Below are positions 14,660 through 20,911 of a stretch of DNA of 30,475 nucleotides, one piece after another. The stretch is from an uncultured Oscillospiraceae bacterium (GTDB lineage: Bacteria > Bacillota > Clostridia > Oscillospirales > Oscillospiraceae). Where the stretch lies: positions 1 to 30,475 of the forward strand of contig CAKTPR010000014.1 of the NCBI GenBank assembly GCA_934591725.1, given 5' to 3'. Below the pieces are notes generated by a model, which saw nothing but the letters and a program-made list of their open reading frames with translations, had not been told where the DNA came from and ran no database searches. A program made the translations under genes and the position numbers. Every line of letters begins with the position of its first letter. The first letter of the stretch is position 1.

Positions 14660-16327
14660 CTATTTTCTCACCGCTGCGCAGTAGTCGCCGGAGATGATGA
14701 TGTCAAATTCTGCCGGGTCAAAGAGCGCCGCATCGGACACCGTGCCGACATAGGCGGCTGAGCTGTCCTTCGTTTCCTCGATAAGCTCAGGGCTCAGAGA
14801 AAGATAGTTGAACCGCTCTCTGTACGGCAGGAGTGTTTTCCCGTGATCCTCGTTTGTCAGGCCCTGGAAATAGCGCGCGTCCGTGCCGTCATAGAACAGG
14901 GTCAAAATTTCGCTTACATTATAATAGCCCTTATATTGCAGGTCGGCGCTTATATAGAGCCGGTCGGCTCCGCTGTCCTCCGCCGCAGATATCGCGTCCT
15001 CAAGCCCATAGAAGAAATAGTGCTTCACGCTCTCGGCATAGGTGCCGAAGTACGTGCCCGCCATAAGCGCGCCTGAGAGCAGGAGTGCGCAGGCAGTCGG
15101 GATCGTGAGCTTCGGCAGTACTGTGACGGCATAATATATCCCAAGCGCGATGAACATCAGCTCCGCATAATATATAATATTGATGCGGTTGACGTTCACC
15201 CCGTTCGTAACTATACCGACCCATATCCCGGTCAGCAGGGCGAACAGCGCAAGCCACTTGTTATCGGCCTTCTTCTCTTTAAGAAAACCGATCATGCCAA
15301 GCAACGCGAAGGGAGCGGTGAAGAGATACATTGTGCCGAAGCCGTCCATAACGCTCCACGGAAGATCCCTGCTTTGCAGGAGGGCGACGCTCAGCAGACT
15401 TGCAATATTCTTCCCAAGCTGCGCAAAAGGCTTGTCGGAGAAGAAGAGAATATCCTTCGCACGGATGCTCCCGGTAAAGTGCTGGATGGTGACGAAGGGC
15501 AGCTCTATCGTGTCCCAGCCGAAGAAGTTCACGGCCATGGTGAGGATGAACGGCCACGCGATGAGCAGATACACGAGAGCGCAGATAGCCGCATCCCGCA
15601 GCGTGACGCGCTTCTTTATCATATAGAACGCGCAGACCGCGATGAGGAACAGCGGAATGGTATAGATCGTGATGCCGTAGCAGTACATACACAGGCCGAA
15701 AAAGAGCATGGATATGTACAGGAAGCGCTTCTTCTCCGTCAGTCCGCGGTTGAGGAAATACAGCCCACCCATGAAAAAATGCGGCAGGAGATTGCAGTCG
15801 AGCGCCCAGCGGCTCTGCAGCAGGTGCCACGGGTTTATCGCCACAAGCAGCGCCGCGATGAGCCCGGCGCGCTCGCCGAAAACATCGCGCATGAAGAGAT
15901 AAAAGAACACGCCCCCGGCGATGCTGCACAGCAGGGACGGGATGCGCATAGTCACGACGCTCAGGCCGAAGAGCTTCACAAACGGCGCGATCAGATATGA
16001 CATGAGGCTGCTCATCTGCCCGTAGCCCCAGGCGTAGAGGTGGCAGGGCAGCCATGTGCCGAAGCGGTCGGTGCCGTAATCGGCGAGAGCCTTGGCGTCG
16101 ACCGCGGCCATCGCCCCGTCCTGATTCACGCCGCCGGGGATGCTCCCGAAGTCCCACACGCGCAGCGCAACGCCCGCGATGAGGATCAGCAGCAGGAATA
16201 GGCGGTATGTGTTTTTGCTGTGTCCGCCCGACGGCAGCGCCGCCGCGGGGCGGCGCTGCATACACACGGCGGCAGCTATGCTCACCATCAGCGAGAGGGC
16301 AAACATTACAGAATTAAAGGTATCCAT
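14660..16327 (-). CDS. GT-C family glycosyltransferase (ArnT/PMT-like), polytopic
   Basis: The 555-residue product is an integral membrane protein with about a dozen hydrophobic segments and a soluble C-terminal part (about 415-555). It resembles dolichyl/undecaprenyl-phosphate-sugar-dependent transferases of the GT39/ArnT type: the first extracytoplasmic loop carries an acidic motif (GVNQDGAMAAVDAKAL, about 66-81), followed by a Gly/Trp-rich stretch (WGYGQMSSLMSYL), VTMRIPSLL and INPWHLLQSRWALDCN. It probably moves a sugar from a lipid carrier onto a cell-surface acceptor; donor and acceptor are unknown. The ATG at 16327 has no obvious ribosome-binding site, and a strong hairpin lies just upstream. 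rsmE lies upstream on the same strand. Confidence 0.75.
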   Translation of the reverse strand: MDTFNSVMFALSLMVSIAAAVCMQRRPAAALPSGGHSKNTYRLFLLLILIAGVALRVWDFGSIPGGVNQDGAMAAVDAKALADYGTDRFGTWLPCHLYAWGYGQMSSLMSYLIAPFVKLFGLSVVTMRIPSLLCSIAGGVFFYLFMRDVFGERAGLIAALLVAINPWHLLQSRWALDCNLLPHFFMGGLYFLNRGLTEKKRFLYISMLFFGLCMYCYGITIYTIPLFLIAVCAFYMIKKRVTLRDAAICALVYLLIAWPFILTMAVNFFGWDTIELPFVTIQHFTGSIRAKDILFFSDKPFAQLGKNIASLLSVALLQSRDLPWSVMDGFGTMYLFTAPFALLGMIGFLKEKKADNKWLALFALLTGIWVGIVTNGVNVNRINIIYYAELMFIALGIYYAVTVLPKLTIPTACALLLSGALMAGTYFGTYAESVKHYFFYGLEDAISAAEDSGADRLYISADLQYKGYYNVSEILTLFYDGTDARYFQGLTNEDHGKTLLPYRERFNYLSLSPELIEETKDSSAAYVGTVSDAALFDPAEFDIIISGDYCAAVRK

Positions 16328-16339
16328 TCATTTAGCTTG

Positions 16340-16380
16340 CGGAGCCTGCGCGTTACCGGCGCAGGCTCCGTCTTTTTATC
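16340..16380 (+). terminator. Terminator-like hairpin, oriented to the plus strand
   Basis: CGGAGCCTGCGC (16340-16351) pairs perfectly with GCGCAGGCTCCG (16359-16370) and is followed on the plus strand by TCTTTTTATC. Both flanking genes are on the minus strand, where no T-run follows the stem, so as an intrinsic terminator it would act on antisense transcripts. Confidence 0.6.
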
Positions 16381-16393
16381 AGTGTCTGGTTTC

Positions 16394-17125
16394 TCAGCTC
16401 AGGTTCCCGGTGGCGTACATCGCCGCAGTCAGCGCGACGACAGGCGCGGTCTCGCAGCGGAGGATGCGCTCGCCCATCGAGCAGATGTGCAGCATGCAGA
16501 CGCGTGCAAGGTCGGCCTCGAACTGCGCAAAGCCGCCCTCAGGGCCGGTGATGATAGCGGCGGTCGCGATGCTCTTATTCGCGGAAAGGACATCGTCCAG
16601 CTTCTCGCGCTCGCCCGTCTCATACATGAACAGGCCGAGATCCTTCTTCACCGCGATATCGAGCACGGCCGTAAAGTCCCCCGCCCAGCTCACCTGCGGG
16701 ATGATGCCGCGGCCGGACTGCTTTGCCGCTTCCTCGGCGATGCGCTGCCAGCGTTCGAGCTTCTTCTCAGGCTTATCGGGCTTTGCGATGCAGCGCTCAC
16801 TGTCAAAGAACATGATCTCATACGCGCCGGCTTCGACGCATTTCTGGATGATATAATCGGTCTTGTCGCCCTTCGGCAGGCCGCAGAGCACCGTGACCTT
16901 GACGCTCGGCTCCGCCGGGCAGGGGACGACCTCGATGACTTCGGCCTCGACCTGCTCCTTATCGGCGCTGACAAGGCGGCACTTATAGTCCGTGCCCTGC
17001 CCGTCGCAGATTATCATATCCTCGCCCGGACGCAGACGCAGCACGCGCACGTGCTCGGCGTCCCGACCCTTCATTATCGCCATGCCGCCCAGAATGTTGG
17101 TACCGGCCATGAAAAATCTCGGCAT
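16394..17125 (-). CDS. rsmE: 16S rRNA (uracil(1498)-N3)-methyltransferase RsmE
   Basis: RsmE is a SPOUT-fold (trefoil-knot) enzyme that methylates N3 of U1498 in 16S rRNA in the assembled 30S subunit. The 243-residue product has an N-terminal PUA-like part (MPRFFMAGTNILGG onward, with HVRVLRLRPGED) and the knot signatures LCGLPKGDKTDYIIQK, IITGPEGGF (GPEGGF 194-199) and RILRCETA (220-227), which form the SAM pocket. I chose the ATG at 17125 because TAGGAG lies 8 bases upstream; another ATG two codons earlier is too close to that site. A promoter (TTGCAA-N17-GATAAT) precedes it. Confidence 0.95.
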   Translation of the reverse strand: MPRFFMAGTNILGGMAIMKGRDAEHVRVLRLRPGEDMIICDGQGTDYKCRLVSADKEQVEAEVIEVVPCPAEPSVKVTVLCGLPKGDKTDYIIQKCVEAGAYEIMFFDSERCIAKPDKPEKKLERWQRIAEEAAKQSGRGIIPQVSWAGDFTAVLDIAVKKDLGLFMYETGEREKLDDVLSANKSIATAAIITGPEGGFAQFEADLARVCMLHICSMGERILRCETAPVVALTAAMYATGNLS

Positions 17126-17171
17126 TTTCATCTCTCCTAAGAGTTAAATATGGAGTGTTCTCTTTGCCGTA

Positions 17172-17200
17172 ATTATCTCATAGTTTTGGCGGCTTTGCAA
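17172..17200 (-). promoter_or_regulatory. Promoter of rsmE
   Basis: On the minus strand TTGCAA (17195-17200) and GATAAT (17172-17177) are separated by 17 bases, about 47 bases before the rsmE ATG. It overlaps the oppositely oriented promoter of the 53-codon ORF. Confidence 0.55.
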
Positions 17201-17215
17201 GAGCAAGCATATAAT
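17186..17215 (+). promoter_or_regulatory. Promoter of the 53-codon ORF
   Basis: TTGGCG (17186-17191) and a perfect TATAAT (17210-17215) are separated by 18 bases. The expected start near 17222 leaves a leader of about 25 bases containing the GGAG of the small ORF. Confidence 0.55.
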
Positions 17216-17246
17216 AGGGCGGAGAAAAATATATGGAGATGATATA

Positions 17247-17408
17247 ATGGACAAAAACCTTTCCTCCTCGCTCCAGGGCTTTGAGGAGGTCTGGAAGCGC
17301 GTGAGCGCGGGGCGCGCAAAGCCCAAGGCTCCCGCGGGGCTGATGCCGGGAAAGTCACAGAAGAGCAAGGCCGTCCGGTTCTGCGGCGATCCGCCGCGGC
17401 GCGGCTGA
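17247..17408 (+). CDS. Small basic protein of unknown function (53 aa)
   Basis: This short reading frame of 53 codons has a good ribosome-binding site (GGAG, 8 bases before the ATG) and its own promoter, so it is probably expressed. The product is hydrophilic and basic, begins MDKNLSSSLQGFEEVWKRV, then becomes Pro/Gly/Lys-rich (about 22-42), with a single Cys near the C-terminus. It has no membrane segment. It is divergent from rsmE and convergent with spoIIR, whose stop codon lies two bases away. I recognise no family. Spore formers carry many small basic proteins, but that link is only a guess. Confidence 0.6.
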   Translation: MDKNLSSSLQGFEEVWKRVSAGRAKPKAPAGLMPGKSQKSKAVRFCGDPPRRG

Positions 17409-17410
17409 GA

Positions 17411-18037
17411 CTATTCGTCCCCGGCGGCGATCCAGCCGTTTTCCTCCAGCTTTTCGAGCAGCTCGCCCCACAGCTCGACCGTGCGGAAGCGCAGCTCATA
17501 GCCGTCCTGCCGGGTTATGAGGGCATAGTCCTCGACGCTCATTGCTTCCTCCACCTGCTCGGACTGCACAGCCGACAGGCACACCGGCGGGAACACGATG
17601 CACCACCAGTTGTGACCCGCGCCCTCGCCGAGGACGACGCGCAGGGATTCGTACCGCCCCGCCGGGAGCGTGAAGCCCTCGTATTCGCGGCTGGGGTAAA
17701 GCTCTGTGCCGAGGCTGACGGTTACCTTGCGTCCCTCCGCCGCGGAGGCCGCAGCGCGGCTTATGCCGTCAAGCTCGCGGCTCAGCACCGCGCGGGCGTC
17801 GGCAGGGCTTTCGGAGCCGTCAAGCCGGGGCGTGATGTATTCAAGCACCGCGTCGCGCACACGCAGCTTGAGTGCCTGCTCATAAGCGTCGTCCGAGACG
17901 GCGAGAACGTGCAGGCGCACAAGGTCGGCGCTGATGGCGCTGCTGCGCCCCTGCGCCCAGACCGCCGCGCACAGGCACACGCACAGCGAAACAAGCGCCG
18001 AAATTTCCCATATCCTCAAAAACCTGCTCTTATCCAT
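17411..18037 (-). CDS. spoIIR: Stage II sporulation protein R
   Basis: SpoIIR is made in the forespore, secreted into the space between forespore and mother cell, and triggers SpoIIGA to cleave pro-sigma-E in the mother cell. The 208-residue product has an N-terminal signal/anchor (about 10-29), then RLHVLAVSDD (41-50), matching the family's RxHVxAxSD motif, KLRVRDAVLEY (57-67) and the hallmark GHNWWCIVFPPVC (141-153). I chose the ATG at 18037, with AAGGCGG about 10 bases upstream; an upstream in-frame ATG at 18103 adds residues unlike the family and lies beyond the leader dyad. ispE and the GH13 gene are upstream on the same strand. Confidence 0.93.
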   Translation of the reverse strand: MDKSRFLRIWEISALVSLCVCLCAAVWAQGRSSAISADLVRLHVLAVSDDAYEQALKLRVRDAVLEYITPRLDGSESPADARAVLSRELDGISRAAASAAEGRKVTVSLGTELYPSREYEGFTLPAGRYESLRVVLGEGAGHNWWCIVFPPVCLSAVQSEQVEEAMSVEDYALITRQDGYELRFRTVELWGELLEKLEENGWIAAGDE

Positions 18038-18038
18038 A

Positions 18039-18091
18039 GAAAAAACCGCCTTACCGTATGTAATGATACATACAGTATTGACGGTTTTTTC
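18039..18091. repeat. 53-bp dyad immediately upstream of spoIIR
   Basis: Outer arms GAAAAAACCG (18039-18048) and CGGTTTTTTC (18082-18091) are perfect inverted repeats. Nested inner arms GTATGTA (18056-18062) and TACATAC (18067-18073) surround a 4-base loop. In the spoIIR transcript it can fold into a long stem with an internal loop that covers the AAGGCGG ribosome-binding site. It could be a translational control element, an operator, or a weak terminator after ispE. Confidence 0.7.
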
Positions 18092-18109
18092 ATATCTAAA
18101 CAAAGTTTT

Positions 18110-18976
18110 TCACAGCCCACCCACGCAGGCGGCACTTTCGCAGAAGCCGTACTCCGCACGCAGCTTATCGCGCACAGCGGAGACATCCCTGTCCGGGTCG
18201 AACACGCCGAACACCGCAGAGCCCGTGCCGGTCATCACCGCGCCGTGCGCGCCGTGATCGAGCAGCAGGCTTTTTATATCCGCAACGGTGCGCATACGGC
18301 GGTCGTCAACGTCCTCGAAGACGTTATACATACGGCGGCATATCTGCGCGAGCTGCCCCTGCCGGATCGCCGTAACGAGCCCCGCCGTATCGGGATGGCA
18401 GCGCAGCTTTATTTCGTCAAGCTTTCTGAAGAGCTCAGGGGTGGATATCGAAAACTCAGGCTTGCATATAATGAAGCGGCAATCCGGCATATCCGGGAGC
18501 GCTTCGAGCTTTTCGCCGCGCCCGGAAGCCAGAGCCGTGCCGCCATAGACACAGAAGGGCACGTCCGAGCCGATGCGCTCGCTCAGGCGGCGCAGCTGCT
18601 CACGGTCGAGCGGTTCGCCATACAGGCGGTTCAGCGCGCGCAGCACTGCTGCCGCGTCCGACGAGCCGCCGCCCATGCCCGCGCCGACCGGGATGCGCTT
18701 GTTTATCTCAATGAGCATGCCCTGCCCGGCGTGCCCCGTCTCCTCAAGGAAGCACAGCGCCGCCTTTACGGCAAGGTTGCGCTCGTCACCGGGGATGAAG
18801 CGCAGGCTGCTGCGCGCGCGCACACGGCCGCTCCCGTCGAGCGTCACGGTTATCTCGTCGCACAGAGAGACGGTCTGCATGACCATGAGCATATCATGGT
18901 AGCCGTCATCCCGGCGCTCGGTAACGTCAAGGGATATGTTGAGCTTGGCATAAGCCTTTTCATTCGTCGCTGCCAT
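18110..18976 (-). CDS. ispE: 4-diphosphocytidyl-2-C-methyl-D-erythritol kinase IspE
   Basis: IspE is the GHMP-family kinase of the MEP (non-mevalonate) isoprenoid pathway; it phosphorylates CDP-methylerythritol with ATP. The 288-residue product has the catalytic lysine K11 in AYAKLNISLDV, the glycine-rich ATP loop PVGAGMGGGSSDAAA (96-110) and the catalytic aspartate D138 in RIGSDVPF. A C-terminal TGTGSAVFGVF segment fits the third GHMP motif. The true start is the ATG at 18976, with AAGGGGTGA just upstream; the frame is open further upstream but that part runs through the GH13 gene. The GH13 stop lies only 4 bases upstream, so the two are probably co-transcribed. Confidence 0.95.
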   Translation of the reverse strand: MAATNEKAYAKLNISLDVTERRDDGYHDMLMVMQTVSLCDEITVTLDGSGRVRARSSLRFIPGDERNLAVKAALCFLEETGHAGQGMLIEINKRIPVGAGMGGGSSDAAAVLRALNRLYGEPLDREQLRRLSERIGSDVPFCVYGGTALASGRGEKLEALPDMPDCRFIICKPEFSISTPELFRKLDEIKLRCHPDTAGLVTAIRQGQLAQICRRMYNVFEDVDDRRMRTVADIKSLLLDHGAHGAVMTGTGSAVFGVFDPDRDVSAVRDKLRAEYGFCESAACVGGL

Positions 18977-18980
18977 GCGC

Positions 18981-20669
18981 TCACCCCTTGCTGTACACGC
19001 GCAGCTCATAGGGGCGTGCGGTGAAGCCGTTGCCGATGACAAAGCAGCCGTCATAATTTGAAAGCTCCAGCGTCCAGTCGTCAAGCGTGATACCCTCAGG
19101 TGCGTCAAAGCGCGTAAACTCCGGGGCAAAGCAGCAGATCACCAGCAGGCGCTTGCCCTCATGGCGGCGTTCATATACATAGAAGTTCTTGTCCTTGGGC
19201 CGGTATTCTTTGTACGTGCCGTAGAGCGCGACGGCGTTGCTTTTTCTGAAAGCCAGCAGGCGCCGGTAGAAATTCAGGAGCGAGCTGGGGTCGTCCTCCT
19301 GCGCCTCGACGTTTATCTGCTTATAGTTCGGATTCACGCTGAACCACGGCTCGGCAGTGCTGAAGCCGGCGTTCTCAGCGTCCGACCACTGCACAGGCGT
19401 GCGCGCGTTCTCGCGCGTCGCGCGCTGGATGAGCTTCAGGACAGACTTTTTCGGCATGAGCTTCGATGCGATGCGGGCGATGTTGAAGGTCGCCACATCC
19501 TTATACATATCGAGCCTCGGCAGGGCGATATTCGTCATGCCGATCTCCTGCCCCTGATAGATAAAAGGCGTGCCGCGCTGAAGAATATACATGGCGGCGA
19601 GCATCTTCCCGCTCTCGTCATGGTACTTCTCGCTGCCGTAGCGGCTGATGATGCGCGGATGGTCATGGTTCTCGATGTACAAAGCGTTCCAGCCGCGCCC
19701 TTCGAGCTTGAGCTGCCAGTCGGTGAAGGCCCTTTTCATCTTCACGAGATTGAACTTGGTCGGGAGGACTTCGTTATAAAAGCAGTCCGCCTCCATGTGC
19801 GAGAAGGCGATCATCTCATCGAGCACGTGCTCCGGCCCCTCGGTGACATAGCTGAGCGCGACATCCGCCGTGGTCATCGGGCTTTCGCCGACGACAAAGC
19901 AGTCATAATTACTGAACACATCGCGCTTGAATTCCTTGAGATAGGCGTGTACCTCCGGGCGGTTGGAGTAATACTTCATGCCGTTTGCCGCAGGGAGCTT
20001 CGGGTACGCATCCGGCAGGCCGGGAGCCTTGGAGACAAAGGTGATAACGTCCTCACGGAAGCCGTCGACACCCATGTCCAGCCAGAAGCGCAGGATCTTT
20101 TTGACCTCCTCGCGCACGGCGGGATTATCCATATTGAGATCCGGCTGTTTTTTTGCGAACAAATGCAGATAAAATTCGTCTAAGTTACTGTCATACTCCC
20201 ATGCGCCGCCCTCGAAGAGGCTCGTCCAGTTATTCGGCGGCAGGAGCTTTTTCCCGTTTATCCCGCCGCGGCGGCCGGGACGCCAGAAGTAATAATCATG
20301 ATAAGGGCTGTCCTTAGACCTGCGGCTCTCCTTGAACCACGGATGCTCATCCGAGCTGTGGTTCACAACAAGATCCATGAACACCCGCAGGCCGCGCTCA
20401 TGCGCGCCGTCGAGTACCTGACGGAACACGTCAAGGTTGCCGTAATCCGGGTGAATGTTCATATAATCGGAAATGTCGTACCCGTAATCGGCGTTCGGCG
20501 AGGGGTACAGGGGCGAGAACCAGATCGCGTCCACGTTCAGGCTCTTTATATAATCCAGCTTCGACAGTACGCCCCACAGATCGCCGATGCCGTCTCCATT
20601 GCCGTCGCAGAAGCTGCGCGGCCAGATATGATACACGGACATCTCCTTATACCACGGCGTAAAAGCCAT
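18981..20669 (-). CDS. GH13 alpha-glucosidase (oligo-1,6-glucosidase type)
   Basis: This is a cytoplasmic alpha-amylase-superfamily hydrolase of 562 residues with no signal peptide. It would cleave short alpha-glucosides such as isomaltose, maltose or dextrin fragments; the exact bond is unclear. Conserved regions are DLVVNHSSDEHPWF (99-112), GFREDVI with the nucleophile D207 (203-209), VGESP with acid/base E262 (260-264) and ENHDHPR with the third acid D336 (333-339). The residue before the nucleophile is Glu rather than the Met or Phe common in oligo-1,6-glucosidases and trehalose-6-phosphate hydrolases. A very strong ribosome-binding site (GGAGGAGGG) precedes the ATG. No sugar transporter gene is nearby. 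A palindrome overlaps its promoter. Confidence 0.92.
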   Translation of the reverse strand: MAFTPWYKEMSVYHIWPRSFCDGNGDGIGDLWGVLSKLDYIKSLNVDAIWFSPLYPSPNADYGYDISDYMNIHPDYGNLDVFRQVLDGAHERGLRVFMDLVVNHSSDEHPWFKESRRSKDSPYHDYYFWRPGRRGGINGKKLLPPNNWTSLFEGGAWEYDSNLDEFYLHLFAKKQPDLNMDNPAVREEVKKILRFWLDMGVDGFREDVITFVSKAPGLPDAYPKLPAANGMKYYSNRPEVHAYLKEFKRDVFSNYDCFVVGESPMTTADVALSYVTEGPEHVLDEMIAFSHMEADCFYNEVLPTKFNLVKMKRAFTDWQLKLEGRGWNALYIENHDHPRIISRYGSEKYHDESGKMLAAMYILQRGTPFIYQGQEIGMTNIALPRLDMYKDVATFNIARIASKLMPKKSVLKLIQRATRENARTPVQWSDAENAGFSTAEPWFSVNPNYKQINVEAQEDDPSSLLNFYRRLLAFRKSNAVALYGTYKEYRPKDKNFYVYERRHEGKRLLVICCFAPEFTRFDAPEGITLDDWTLELSNYDGCFVIGNGFTARPYELRVYSKG

Positions 20670-20720
20670 AATAACCCTCCTCCGCCGACCCGTGCGGCCG
20701 GTCGTTATGCACTCTATTTA

Positions 20721-20744
20721 CTTTATATATTAGCACATATAAAG
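20721..20744. promoter_or_regulatory. Palindrome over the GH13 promoter, candidate operator
   Basis: CTTTATAT (20721-20728) and ATATAAAG (20737-20744) form a perfect 8-bp inverted repeat with an 8-base spacer. It covers the GH13 -10 box and part of the spacer, a typical repressor position. No regulator gene is adjacent. Confidence 0.5.
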
Positions 20745-20755
20745 CCCGTTCTCAA
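20727..20755 (-). promoter_or_regulatory. Promoter of the GH13-ispE run
   Basis: On the minus strand TTGAGA (20750-20755, five of six) and TAATAT (20727-20732) are separated by 17 bases, about 58 bases before the GH13 ATG. Confidence 0.6.
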
Positions 20756-20767
20756 CAAATATATTTA

Positions 20768-20787
20768 TTCCCGGCATTTTCCGGGAA
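20768..20787. repeat. Inverted repeat between divergent promoters
   Basis: TTCCCGG (20768-20774) and CCGGGAA (20781-20787) flank a 6-base loop, midway between the -35 boxes of the GH13 gene and the Ig-like protein gene. Neither strand has a T-run after it, so an operator or structural role is more likely than termination. Confidence 0.5.
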
Positions 20788-20812
20788 CGGAGTATATTTA
20801 ACATCTGCCATG

Positions 20813-20841
20813 TTGACAAAAGACCGATTTTGTGCCATTAT
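20813..20841 (+). promoter_or_regulatory. Promoter of the Ig-like domain protein gene
   Basis: A perfect TTGACA (20813-20818) and CATTAT (20836-20841, four of six) are separated by 17 bases. The expected start near 20848 gives a leader of about 63 bases. Confidence 0.65.
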
Positions 20842-20911
20842 GCTCCCTGAATATGAACATGATTTTGGCTTCGTGTCTTATGTTTGTGTTTGAAAGGATC
20901 TGCTTCTGACT

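Noticed and set aside
18038..18100. A sigma-F or sigma-E promoter for spoIIR
   Set aside because: Partial matches exist (for example CAATACT and CATACGGT 13 bases apart, sigma-E-like) but none fits well, and the sigma-E-like one would contradict the known forespore timing of spoIIR.
18977..19129. Longer IspE beginning at 19129
   Set aside because: The extra 51 residues run through the GH13 coding region and do not resemble IspE; a good ribosome-binding site marks 18976.
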